Positions 35,532-48,832 of a stretch of DNA of 64,000 nucleotides are shown here, in pieces; within the stretch, counting starts at the first letter, position 1, and each line of letters begins with the position of its first letter. Below the pieces are notes generated by a model. That model was not told the origin of the DNA. It ran no database searches and saw only the letters and a program-made list of their open reading frames with translations. The stretch is taken from NCBI GenBank assembly GCA_943735955.1, contig OX030957.1, positions 10,653,100 to 10,717,099 of the forward strand, in the 5' to 3' direction. A program made the position numbers and the translations under genes. This stretch comes from Piscicola geometra. Its lineage: Eukaryota; Annelida; Clitellata; Hirudinida; Piscicolidae.

Positions 35532-36830
35532 GACGAGCATATATTGATGCTCCAAAGCAGGTCTGCACAATATGGGAAGGAAAAAACCTTGACACTTATG
35601 AACAAGCTTCAAATAATTGAGGCATCTGATCTTTCCCCATCCACGAAGGAGACATTATGTGCAAGCTTAACAGGTGGTGCTATAACCTTTTAAAGACGCA
35701 TCCAATTATAAATGATTTAACAGTTTTGCCCCATTAGATCGTGTTCATTTTGTTGAACCCCAGTTTTACCAGATTTGATTAAAAAAAATATGCTTTTAAT
35801 TCGAATCTCAATACACTGAAATTTTCAAGGCGGCTACTAAATCCTTTGAAAGACACCTATGCTTTAATTCTTATAATCTTGTGGGCTTTGGCTTCTTTGA
35901 TCATGATGACACTAGAGTAAAAAAGCTTCTCAGTAATTGCGATTCAAGAACCCAAAAGTTCAGACGGGCATCAAAAAAAGTCAGCCATTACACAAATTTG
36001 TTACAAATAATACTTTTCAAGATTCTTAGAATATTCCTAGCAATTCTTGCGAGTCAATTTCAGTGAGTGAAAATCTCAACCAGAATATCAACAAAGATAA
36101 AGTTTTGCGAAAATTGTCGTCAATGACTTGGCTGAACCTGAAGGTGCGTTTATTCAAGATTCAACAAAAGCATGATTCTCGCGTATTGAACAAAAGGAGT
36201 TAACTAAAATGGATGAATATTAATATATTCGTTCTTGTAAAACAGTGATATAGATTGACAAATGTGTAGGGGAGACTGTTTTAATATTTCAGTTTTTCAT
36301 TTAGGGCATAAAATGAACACTACTGGTTTTGCTACCTGCCTTTGGTTAAATTATTGTATGGAAACGCTGAAATCTCCATTTTTGTATTAGTTGTGAAGCT
36401 TTGATTGCTTGCCGCCGTCACTTATAACTTTTATGCATGTGTAAATAAGCCCTGTGGCAGAAATAGATAGCTATTTCGTTTCTTTTTAATATTTATTAGT
36501 AATTTTTTTGAAATACTTACTATTAACACACATAATTTCAAATTAATTGTCTTCATCCATGGACTAAAAACGAGCCTTTATAACAAGCAGTTCTGGGCAA
36601 GATGGTGGAGCTCGTCATCTTGACCCGTGTTACAGAATTTACTAAGAATATTGAAATTGTTGAATTGGCTTAATTATTAGTTAATTTTAGATATTGATAA
36701 ACTACAGCAAGGAAAGGATGCGGTAAGTTATAGATAATTCGGAAGATCCAGATTTTTTTAATTCTAATGAGTCTAAAATATATTTTATTGTTTTGATACT
36801 TTCAAGACTTCAAAATATTGTAATAATTTT
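35531..36830. other. Intergenic; contains one copy of dispersed repeat R4
   Basis: No supported exon. The part at about 36,290-36,500 contains TATGGAAACGCTGAAATC, TAACTTTTATGCATG and CTGTGGCAGAAATAG. It matches 59,480-59,640 (TATGCAAACACTGAAATC, TAACTTTTATGCATG, CTGCAGAAATAGG). The kinesin's 5' noncoding exon may lie here but I could not place it. Confidence 0.5.
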
Positions 36831-38830
36831 TGTAAACATGTAACATATTCAAAATATAATTGTTTAAGCTTTTTCTAGTGTTGTCATCTTGCCCCAACAA
36901 CAAAATCATCTTGCCCCCGTTTTTTAAATCTATACTGTCAAGTATATCCTGATGTGCATGACAAACGGCCAGTGAATTCAAGCGAGGCTGTGTCATAGTT
37001 GCACGCAACCAAGTCTTAAGACGCCGCAAAGCACTAAAAGATCTTTTTGCAGTACATGACGTTAGTGGACACGCAAGCATCAACCTGATCAATCTTTCAA
37101 CCTGAGGAAAGAGATGTCTGACTTCCGGGATCATAGCTTGCATTATTTGTTGCGCTTGTGATAAAGTTCTGTATTCATTCTGGTCTTTAAACATAGCTAA
37201 CTGTAAACAAAGACTAGTTACATTTAACTCATGATACTGCTTGCAAACATCATGGTTCACTTCACCAGTTAGCAACATTTTCTCCAGCTGCAAGTATGAA
37301 CGCAAACCAGGAGAATCTCGATTGAACCTTTCTGTGAGTTGCATGATTGCAATGTCTATGACAGCGTAATATGCTGCTCGATAATGCTCCTTGGGTCTTG
37401 TTGCTACATAAGCTGGGCCCTGCCCACAATACTTTTGGGGCGGCTTTCACACCCGAAGTACAGCAATCGGCTCGAGATCATATGCCAAAACCATTCTGTT
37501 GACATCTCTGAAAATGGCATTAAACTGTTCATTTGCTCGTAGGCGACGCAGTTCTTGCACAACTGAATCAGTCGCTGCAACCATTCCACTGACCGTGGCA
37601 CTTGCTGACTGCAACGACTTGTTTAACTGTTTCAGAAGTGAAAACACTAAAACAACTACCTTGAGGGCCAGTGCAGTAGTGCTCTGTTGAAGGTGATAAA
37701 AAAGACCTCGAGCCTTTACAGCTGTTTCATCAGCAGTACCATTAGAAGCTAATGAATCCAAGCTAACAAGTACCACTTCATAATGTTCAAGCACAGAAGA
37801 CACTGCAGATACTCTGGTCAGCCATCTTGAAGGACAAAGAGGTTTTATACTATACTTCTTATTCAGTGGCTCATCAGGAAAGTCGATTATAAGAGACTCT
37901 AAAGCATCACTAAATTGCTTCTTGAACTTCCCTGAACGATTGTACAAGGCACCTAACTCTTGGACAAACTGAAATGAATTGCTCACAAAGGGATTTGCGG
38001 CAGCTGTATGCTGGGCAACAAGATTTGCACAGTGGAAAAACAATGCAAGCAGATGCTCACTGCTGATAATAGCCTGACAACCTTTATATCGGCCGCTCAT
38101 GTTAGCAGCGCCGTCATAAATCTGTGCTCTGAGGTTTTCTATAGGTAGCATACTTCTGATCAGAACATCTTTTACTAATAAACAGATAATGTTTTTCCGG
38201 TCGTGTCTGGTGGGCTGAATAAACTAATAAACTGTTCATTAACATTTAGAACTTCATCAACAAAACGAATGCAGATCGATTCCTGCTCTAACCCATTGCA
38301 GTCTTGTGTGCCGTCAACCACAACACCAAACTGGCATGATTCGGCATTAACAGTGCACACTATGTTTTTAACGATAGAATGAGCTAAAAGCATCAGCATT
38401 TCATTTTGGCAGTCATGCGATATGAAACTTGTAGTTTGATTTAACCACAACTTTAGTTTATTATCTCTTTCAGCTAGCAAAGCCAGAAATTGATTATAAT
38501 TGCCATTCTTTTCAATATGCCTTCGAAATGGTTAAGCCTGGCGTGCAAGAAAGCGTATAACGGAAAAAAGCTGCGAAAGACAACTACGATTACCTGCTTG
38601 CTCAGTGAGCTTTTGCTTGGAAAGCTGTGCACAAATAGAAGGTTTCTTCAATTGTTGAAGTTGGAATACAGCGTGTGAGTGGCATGCTGATTTTTCATGC
38701 TTTTCAAATTTTTAAATTGCTTTTTTCCAGTTAACAAAACCATTGTCTATGAAGGCGTCTTCATTTTGTGTGGTTAATGATAATAAAGACAGGCTTTTAG
38801 CTTTTGAACAATGGAAGCATAAAACTTTGT
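36830..38830 (-). pseudogene. ZMYM1-type hAT transposase, nearly full length, broken
   Basis: Read from 38,830 down: a TTF-type zinc finger (VLCFHCSKAKSL), NGFVNWKKA, FEKHEKSACH, HIEKNGNYNQFLALL, a DUF4371-like RNase H region with the Asp-containing GVVVDGTQDC and IYDGAANMSGRYKG segments, LCPSRWLTRVSAV, and the C-terminal hAT dimerisation domain (CPLTSCTAKRSFSALRRLKTWLRATM). A frameshift near 38,160 and an in-frame stop near 37,447 split it into frames at 38175-38480, 37447-38151 and 36802-37344. Long stretches remain open, so decay is recent. Terminal repeats were not found. Confidence 0.9.
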
Positions 38831-38839
38831 TTATCTCGG

Positions 38840-39422
38840 TTACATGGAGCCAATGAAAGCGCTTAAAAGAGGCCTCGTTCTTCGACCTCGTCGTTGACTT
38901 TCAAGGAACGTATCTTCAAAATAGTTGAGGAGTTGATCAACTTCAGAAAACGTTGCGAGTCCCACTAGTTCTCCATAGACATGAATCTTATCATCGTTGG
39001 GAAAGTAGGCTAGAGCAACTAGCATCCGGATGTGCATGGCATAGTCAGGTTCAGTGTTGTATCAACCCTCATACCCGTACTCTTGAACCTTACGCCCAAG
39101 GCACTGTCGAAGTGGAAATGACAGCCATGAATTTGTGCTTCGAAGATCTTGGTGAAAGCATTCATGGAAGCCTGTTCAAAATCGGTGATGATGGTCTCTG
39201 GTTGCAATCTTGGTGCTATTTCGACTAACTTTGTTAGTAGTGCCGTGTAGGTTGCTTCCGATTTGTTTTTTAAAAGTGCAAATACACATGGAACATTTAT
39301 TCCACCACTGGTTCCATGAATGTTGTACAATTGAGTGTAGTCAGCTGGACCAACTCTGAAGGTTCCGTCGGCGAACCACACTCGGCAAGAGCTTAGGAAT
39401 TGCAGATCTTCGTTCGCTATTT
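38840..39422 (-). pseudogene. MULE transposase fragment (FLYWCH/Mutator type)
   Basis: From high to low coordinates the frames read VWFADGTFRVGPADYTQLYN with the first catalytic Asp, TIITDFEQASMNAF with the second, GCHFHF, and then, after a frame change, MHIRMLVALAYFPNDD and LLNYFEDTFLESQRRGRR. This is the MULE DDE domain. The N-terminal side is cut at 39,424, where the inverted-repeat-bounded 15-bp array begins. A related terminal segment appears beyond the array at 46,340-46,417, so the array probably inserted into this MULE. Confidence 0.85.
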
Positions 39423-39424
39423 AT

Positions 39425-42400
39425 GAGTGACATTAAGACTAATTGTTCGAAAGACCTCTCCTGAGAAGGAAGTGAATCTAAAACCAGTGATACAAATATC
39501 ACTGATACAAATATCACTGATACAAATATCACTGATACAAATATCACTGATACAAATATCACTGATACAAATATCACTGATACAAATATCACTGATACAA
39601 ATATCACTGATACAAATATCACTGATACAAATATCACTGATACAAATATCACTGATACAAATATCACTGATACAAATATCACTGATACAAATATCACTGA
39701 TACAAATATCACTGATACAAATATCACTGATACAAATATCACTGATACAAATATCACTGATACAAATATCACTGATACAAATATCACTGATACAAATATC
39801 ACTGATACAAATATCACTGATACAAATATCACTGATACAAATATCACTGATACAAATATCACTGATACAAATATCACTGATACAAATATCACTGATACAA
39901 ATATCACTGATACAAATACCACTGATACAAATATCACTGATACAAATATCACTGATACAAATATCACTGATACAAATATCACTGATACAAATATCACTGA
40001 TACAAATATCACTGATACAAATATCACTGATACAAATATCACTGATACAAATATCACTGATACAAATATCACTGATACAAATATCACTGATACAAATATC
40101 ACTGATACAAATATCACTGATACAAATATCACTGATACAAATATCACTGATACAAATATCACTGATACAAATATCACTGATACAAATATCACTGATACAA
40201 ATATCACTGATACAAATATCACTGATACAAATATCACTGATACAAATATCACTGATACAAATATCACTGATACAAATATCACTGATACAAATATCACTGA
40301 TACAAATATCACTGATACAAATATCACTGATACAAATATCACTGATACAAATATCACTGATACAAATATCACTGATACAAATATCACTGATACAAATATC
40401 ACTGATACAAATATCACTGATACAAATATCACTGATACAAATATCACTGATACAAATATCACTGATACAAATATCACTGATACAAATATCACTGATACAA
40501 ATATCACTGATACAAATATCACTGATACAAATATCACTGATACAAATATCACTGATACAAATATCACTGATACAAATATCACTGATACAAATATCACTGA
40601 TACAAATATCACTGATACAAATATCACTGATACAAATATCACTGATACAAATATCACTGATACAAATATCACTGATACAAATATCACTGATACAAATATC
40701 ACTGATACAAATATCACTGATACAAATATCACTGATACAAATATCACTGATACAAATATCACTGATACAAATATCACTGATACAAATATCACTGATACAA
40801 ATATCACTGATACAAATATCACTGATACAAATATCACTGATACAAATATCACTGATACAAATATCACTGATACAAATATCACTGATACAAATATCACTGA
40901 TACAAATATCACTGATACAAATATCACTGATACAAATCTCACTGATACAAATCTCACTGATACAAATATCACTGATACAAATATCACTGATACAAATATC
41001 ACTGATACAAATCTCACTGATACAAATATCACTGATACAAATATCACTGATACAAATATCACTGATACAAATATCACTGATACAAATATCACTGATACAA
41101 ATATCACTGATACAAATATCACTGATACAAATATCACTGATACAAATATCACTGATACAAATATCACTGATACAAATATCACTGATACAAATATCACTGA
41201 TACAAATATCACTGATACAAATATCACTGATACAAATATCACTGATACAAATATCACTGATACAAATATCACTGATACAAATATCACTGATACAAATATC
41301 ACTGATACAAATATCACTGATACAAATATCACTGATACAAATATCACTGATACAAATATCACTGATACAAATATCACTGATACAAATATCACTGATACAA
41401 ATATCACTGATACAAATATCACTGATACAAATATCACTGATACAAATATCACTGATACAAATATCACTGATACAAATATCACTGATACAAATATCACTGA
41501 TACAAATATCACTGATACAAATATCACTGATACAAATATCACTGATACAAATATCACTGATACAAATATCACTGATACAAATATCACTGATACAAATATC
41601 ACTGATACAAATATCACTGATACAAATATCACTGATACAAATATCACTGATACAAATATCACTGATACAAATATCACTGATACAAATATCACTGATACAA
41701 ATATCACTGATACAAATATCACTGATACAAATATCACTGATACAAATATCACTGATACAAATATCACTGATACAAATATCACTGATACAAATATCACTGA
41801 TACAAATATCACTGATACAAATATCACTGATACAAATATCACTGATACAAATATCACTGATACAAATATCACTGATACAAATATCACTGATACAAATATC
41901 ACTGATACAAATATCACTGATACAAATATCACTGATACAAATATCACTGATACAAATATCACTGATACAAATATCACTGATACAAATATCACTGATACAA
42001 ATATCACTGATACAAATATCACTGATACAAATACCACTGATACAAATATCACTGATACAAATATCACTGATACAAATATCACTGATACAAATATCACTGA
42101 TACAAATATCACTGATACAAATATCACTGATACAAATATCACTGATACAAATATCACTGATACAAATATCACTGATACAAATATCACTGATACAAATATC
42201 ACTGATACAAATATCACTGATACAAATATCACTGATACAAATATCACTGATACAAATATCACTGATACAAATATCACTGATACAAATATCACTGATACAA
42301 ATATCACTGATACAAATATCACTGATACAAATATCACTGATACAAATATCACTGATACAAATATCACTGATACAAATATCACTGATACAAATATCACTGA

Positions 42401-45400
42401 TACAAATATCACTGATACAAATATCACTGATACAAATATCACTGATACAAATATCACTGATACAAATATCACTGATACAAATATCACTGCTACAAATATC
42501 ACTGATACAAATATCACTGATACAAATATCACTGATACAAATATCACTGATACAAATATCACTGATACAAATATCACTGATACAAATATCACTGATACAA
42601 ATATCACTGATACAAATATCACTGATACAAATATCACTGATACAAATATCACTGATACAAATATCACTGATACAAATATCACTGATACAAATATCACTGA
42701 TACAAATATCACTGATACAAATATCACTGATACAAATATCACTGATACAAATATCACTGATACAAATATCACTGATACAAATATCACTGATACAAATATC
42801 ACTGATACAAATATCACTGATACAAATATCACTGATACAAATATCACTGATACAAATATCACTGATACAAATATCACTGATACAAATATCACTGATACAA
42901 ATATCACTGATACAAATATCACTGATACAAATATCACTGATACAAATATCACTGATACAAATATCACTGATACAAATATCACTGATACAAATATCACTGA
43001 TACAAATATCACTGATACAAATATCACTGATACAAATATCACTGATACAAATATCACTGATACAAATCTCACTGATACAAATCTCACTGATACAAATATC
43101 ACTGATACAAATATCACTGATACAAATATCACTGATACAAATCTCACTGATACAAATATCACTGATACAAATATCACTGATACAAATATCACTGATACAA
43201 ATATCACTGATACAAATATCACTGATACAAATCTCACTGATACAAATATCACTGATACAAATATCACTGATACAAATATCACTGATACAAATATCACTGA
43301 TACAAATATCACTGATACAAATATCACTGATACAAATATCACTGATACAAATATCACTGATACAAATATCACTGATACAAATATCACTGATACAAATATC
43401 ACTGATACAAATATCACTGATACAAATATCACTGATACAAATATCACTGATACAAATATCACTGATACAAATATCACTGATACAAATATCACTGATACAA
43501 ATATCACTGATACAAATATCACTGATACAAATATCACTGATACAAATATCACTGATACAAATATCACTGATACAAATATCACTGATACAAATATCACTGA
43601 TACAAATATCACTGATACAAATATCACTGATACAAATATCACTGATACAAATATCACTGATACAAATATCACTGATACAAATATCACTGATACAAATATC
43701 ACTGATACAAATATCACTGATACAAATATCACTGATACAAATATCACTGATACAAATATCACTGATACAAATATCACTGATACAAATATCACTGATACAA
43801 ATATCACTGATACAAATATCACTGATACAAATATCACTGATACAAATATCACTGATACAAATATCACTGATACAAATATCACTGATACAAATATCACTGA
43901 TACAAATATCACTGATACAAATATCACTGATACAAATATCACTGATACAAATATCACTGATACAAATATCACTGATACAAATATCACTGATACAAATATC
44001 ACTGATACAAATATCACTGATACAAATATCACTGATACAAATATCACTGATACAAATATCACTGATACAAATATCACTGATACAAATATCACTGATACAA
44101 ATATCACTGATACAAATATCACTGATACAAATATCACTGATACAAATATCACTGATACAAATATCACTGATACAAATATCACTGATACAAATATCACTGA
44201 TACAAATATCACTGATACAAATATCACTGATACAAATATCACTGATACAAATATCACTGATACAAATATCACTGATACAAATATCCAAATATCACTGATA
44301 CAAATATCACTGATACAAATATCACTGATACAAATATCACTGATACAAATATCACTGATACAAATATCACTGATACAAATATCACTGATACAAATATCAC
44401 TGATACAAATATCACTGATACAAATATCACTGATACAAATATCACTGATACAAATATCACTGATACAAATATCACTGATACAAATATCACTGATACAAAT
44501 ATCACTGATACAAATATCACTGATACAAATATCACTGATACAAATATCACTGATACAAATATCACTGATACAAATATCACTGATACAAATATCACTGATA
44601 CAAATATCACTGATACAAATATCACTGATACAAATATCACTGATACAAATATCACTGATACAAATATCACTGATACAAATATCACTGATACAAATATCAC
44701 TGATACAAATATCACTGATACAAATATCACTGATACAAATATCACTGATACAAATATCACTGATACAAATATCACTGATACAAATATCACTGATACAAAT
44801 ATCACTGATACAAAAATCACTGATACAAATATCACTGATACAAATATCACTGATACAAATATCACTGATACAAATATCACTGATACAAATATCACTGATA
44901 CAAATATCACTGATACAAATATCACTGATACAAATATCACTGATACAAATATCACTGATACAAATATCACTGATACAAATATCACTGATACAAATATCAC
45001 TGATACAAATATCACTGATACAAATATCACTGATACAAATATCACTGCTACAAATATCACTGATACAAATATCACTGCTACAAATATCACTGATACAAAT
45101 ATCACTGATACAAATATCACTGATACAAATATCACTGATACAAATATCACTGATACAAATATCACTTATACAAATATCACTGATACAATTATCACTGATA
45201 CAAATATCACTGATACAAATATCACTGATACAAATATCACTGATACAAATATCACTGATACAAATATCACTGATACAAATATCACTGATACAAATATCAC
45301 TGATACAAATATCACTGATACAAATATCACTGATACAAATATCACTGATACAAATATCACTGATACAAATATCACTGATACAAATATCACTGATACAAAT

Positions 45401-46131
45401 ATCACTGATACAAATATCACTGATACAAATATCACTGATACAAATATCACTGATACAAATATCACTGATACAAATATCACTGATACAAATATTACTGATA
45501 CAAATATCACTGATACAAATATCACTGATACAAATATCACTGATACAAATCTCACTGATACAAATCTCACTGATACAAATATCACTGATACAAATATCAC
45601 TGATACAAATATCACTGATACAAATATCACTGATACAAATATCACTGATACAAATATCACTGATACAAATATCACTGATACAAATATCACTGATACAAAT
45701 ATCACTGATACAAATATCACTGATACAAATATCACTGATACAAATATCACTGATACAAATATCACTGATACAAATATCACTGATACAAATATCACTGATA
45801 CAAATATCACTGATACAAATATCACTGATACAAATATCACTGATACAAATATCACTGATACAAATATCACTGATACAAATATCACTGATACAAATATCAC
45901 TGATACAAATATCACTGATACAAATATCACTGATACAAATATCACTGATACAAATATCACTGATACAAATATCACTGATACAAATATCACTGATACAAAT
46001 ATCACTGATACAAATATCACTGATACAAATATCACTGATACAAATATTACTGATACAAATATCACTGATAAAAATATCATTGATACAGACTCCCTTCTGT
46101 AGATGTTTCGAACAATTAGTCTTTGTGACAA
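39425..46131. mobile_element. TIR-bounded element whose core is a 15-bp satellite
   Basis: The 6.6-kb array is flanked by inverted copies of a segment of about 48 bp. The left copy (39,425-39,475) and the right copy (46,087-46,131, inverted) share an identical 18-bp core, AAGACTAATTGTTCGAAA, then a GAAGG/GAAGGG block next to the array. No transposase is encoded. This fits a non-autonomous DNA transposon (MITE-like) whose interior is a tandem repeat that has greatly expanded. No clear target-site duplication was found. Confidence 0.75.
39486..46086. repeat. 15-bp satellite ATCACTGATACAAAT, about 440 copies
   Basis: The array is nearly perfect across 6.6 kb. Variant units are rare: ATCTCACTG, ATACCACTG, ATCACTGCT, plus single-base changes at the right edge. 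One 7-bp deletion near 44,283 shifts the phase. Because 15 is divisible by 3 and the unit lacks stops in most phases, reading frames of up to about 1,640 codons are open on both strands (VIFVS, DICIS and SLIQI pentapeptides). I treat these as artefacts, not genes. Confidence 0.97.
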
Positions 46132-46135
46132 CTAT

Positions 46136-46417
46136 AGATCAATCACCAAGAAATCTGTTATCATTATTATTATTACAGATACACACACACATACATATAC
46201 AAGTATGAACAAATGGTGGACAATCTTAAATCTAATCGACTCAAAATCATTTATTAATTTATAAATTCGATCTCTATAAATAAAATGTTGCCGAAAAAGT
46301 TGCTTATATCGTTTAGAATATCTTTGTTTTAACAGAGGTAAAGTTTTTGTTTTGTGCGACGAATTGTCCTGCAACAAATTGTCCATGCGACAAATTGCAC
46401 GGCGACGAATTGCCCCC
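46136..46417 (-). mobile_element. MULE terminal segment with GCGACAAATTGTC words
   Basis: Reading leftward from 46,417: GGGCAATTCGTCGC, several GACAATTTGTCGC words, then ATTCGTCGCACAAAACAAA. The same order is seen at the right end of the MULE at 57,221-58,451. It therefore looks like the outer end of the MULE whose DDE domain lies at 38,840-39,422, separated from it by the 15-bp array. A 84-codon open frame (46132-46386) is of unknown value. Confidence 0.65.
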
Positions 46418-46424
46418 CCCCCTT

Positions 46425-47300
46425 TTTATAACTGGGAAAAATTTTACTAAGTAGGAAAAGGTACAATGTACAAGGTACATACTCACATTTATGATAATAA
46501 AAACGAGCTACCTATCAATGGTTGGAAATATGTTCTCCGTGGCTCAAACAAATTAAAAAATGCATTTTGCAAATATTTTTTATTATTTCAACCATCAATA
46601 AGTTTATTAAAAGTGGTTATGAATCTTTTATCGTCAGACAGTTCATCATTTTTTTAAAAATAGATGAGGGAGTGTTCGAAGATTTATGCCACATGAAAAT
46701 TGAAGCCAGTGAAACTGAATTGAAACATCATTTTGAAAACGGACCAATAAATGCATTACATCGGTCTCCTATTATTCAAAATAAAATAGTAAATCTAAGC
46801 GGAAAAAAATAAAAGATCATAGGTCTTCGAACTTAAACAAGTTTGTTCTTATAGTCTTTTGGAAAACGAAACCGCAGATATTTCAGAAAAAGAGCAGTTA
46901 AACATCGATGTGACCATGAATAACATAAGAGAAAAAAAGGTTTTGTAGATCTCAACAAGCTTGATATCGCTGACACAATTTATAACATGTAAAAAATTTA
47001 AACCCTGACCCTGAGAAATACATAATTAATTTTACTCATTCTAACCTGCACTACCAGCACTCTAGAGCGTTCATTTAGCTTCCTTTGGAAATCATGTTAC
47101 AGAAGACATTTCGGAAGATGCAGGAGATAACGTGGACAATCTGAATATAGATTTGAATGACTGAGAAGCACTGCTAGTGAAAACCGACTCAATGGATTGG
47201 CCATGTTGAGCATTCATTGTCAATGAGTTTCCGCAAAATAAAATCAACTTATCGAAAAAGTAATTGGGAAGTTTGCCAGTTACCCTCAAAAGATTAAAAA
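46425..47300 (+). mobile_element. hAT 5' fragment with TTF-type zinc-finger segment
   Basis: The start (TTTTTATAACTGGG) through about 46,620 matches the minus strand from 59,130 down to 58,900. The part at 46,660-47,290 matches 55,755 down to 55,300. Coding traces include NGWKYVLRG and FCKYFLLF (TTF-like) and GVFEDLCHMKIEASETELKHH. Stops and frameshifts are present. It is the N-terminal third of a ZMYM1/TTF-type hAT; the catalytic part is absent. Confidence 0.7.
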
Positions 47301-47384
47301 AATATTCTGTATATTATGTGAATGAAAATTTTTTCTGTATATTAGGGGGATGAAACAAGATGAAACGATTTTCACACGTAGCCT

Positions 47385-47590
47385 CATAGCTCAATTGCAC
47401 AAATTTGAGATTGAGCTATAAATAGAACATACTTGTGTCAAAGCTAATGAATACTAACTCTTTTTTATTTAATAAAAAGTAAATTATTGGTTTTTATTAA
47501 TTTTCAATAGACTATTTAAACATAATTTATGTATGCTATTATAGGGTATATACTGTTTATGGTCTATATAGATTTAACCAGAGCGCTACC
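47385..47590 (-). repeat. Dispersed repeat R3 copy (inverted)
   Basis: The minus strand contains AAATCTATATAGACC, AATAGTCTATTGAAAAT, ACCAATAATTTAC and TTAGCTTTGACACAAGTATG, as in 2,640-2,830. Confidence 0.6.
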
Positions 47591-47659
47591 ATAATCTCTT
47601 GAGATGGAAGAATGCCAGAAACAGATTTATCAATGTCTACAATCTTTTCCTACGTTTCA

Positions 47660-47800
47660 TCTCAGGCAACTATTTTTGTTTCATTTTAGGCAGCTATTCA
47701 TGTTTCATTTTAGGCAGCTGTTCATGTTTCATTTTAGGCAGCTATTCATGTTTCATCTTTGGCAGCTATTCATGTTTCACCTTAGACAACTATGACCATG
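47660..47800 (+). repeat. 24-bp tandem repeat, about six copies
   Basis: The unit is TTCATGTTTCATTTTAGGCA plus GCTA. It gives an apparent eight-residue FRQLFMFH repeat, not considered coding. Confidence 0.85.
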
Positions 47801-48092
47801 CTACACATTCATGGTTACAACAGGCTAATCACTCAATTATTAATTATACTACTCGCACATAATGAAACTGTAGTGCACCATCTAATTAATAATAATACAA
47901 TTAAAATTATATTTCTTCGGATGTTGAGAAAAAACAGCAAAACGTTATCTACCAACTTTCTAACTGTTCTTCTAAAAATCATTTTTTAAATTATTTTAAT
48001 TGAAAGAGACAACTTTCGGAAATGAAACCAACATACAAATGTGTTCAGAAAACGTATGCATAAATTAAAAAATATTTCTTACTTTTTCTATA

Positions 48093-48157
48093 TCGCATAG
48101 CTGTAAATAAGCTCGTTCCATCTTAGAAACTGGTTCATCTTGAGCAACCTTCCCCTA
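48093..48157 (-). repeat. Dispersed repeat R2 copy (inverted)
   Basis: The minus strand contains AGATGGAACGAGCTTATTTA and CAGCTATGCGATAT, matching 2,177-2,245 and 11,715-11,783. Confidence 0.55.
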
Positions 48158-48159
48158 TG

Positions 48160-48832
48160 TAAATAAAAAAAATTCTCTCTATTAAATTGAAATATTAACG
48201 TTTTAAATGAATAAAAAGCATATTAGTTTTGTCTTTGTGATGCAAACTTTTTTAACAAATTGAAAAAAATATTAGCTGTCTTTTCATTCGGGGCTGGGTA
48301 CGCCCATGATTGGAACAAGCCTTCGGAATAATTTAGCTACGATTTTTAGAGGGCGCAATGAAACTTTCCACTCTGATTAAAGAAACACTCTAAGAAACTC
48401 GTTAAATACTTTCATTTTAGTCCTTAGTGTTATCGAGTTGAAGTTAATTTTATTCTTCGACTTTTCAACATTTGTGAATGGGTGGTTTGAAACCATAGAT
48501 AGTTAGTTTGATTTGCACACACCCTTAGAGCCTAAAGTTCTTGGAAAAAAGAAAAGCACTGCTAAAATCAACTTAAGCCCTGTGAACAGAAATCACGGAA
48601 TAGAAATCTCAAGTTTTCTTTTACAATCTGTCCGGTTATGATAAACGTTAACTTCAACTTTATTTTTATTTGTAATGCTTTAAATCACAAAAAAAGTAAA
48701 TAATAATCGACGTTAAAATCAACAAAATAGATAAAGTATTGCATTAGACTGAATAAATCTTCTCAACTCAAATGTTCTCTAAATAAGCTTCAGATTTTCA
48801 TGTCCAAAACAGGCATTGACTTGTTTTAAAGC
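48160..48832. other. Intergenic, 3' of the secreted-protein gene
   Basis: No exon or tandem repeat was supported. The minus strand here should hold the 3' UTR of the secreted-protein gene. Confidence 0.4.

Noticed and set aside
39486..46086. CRISPR array or leucine-rich/pentapeptide-repeat protein in the 15-bp array
   Set aside because: There are no spacers, the unit is a plain tandem repeat, and frames are open on both strands, which is a property of the unit and not of selection.
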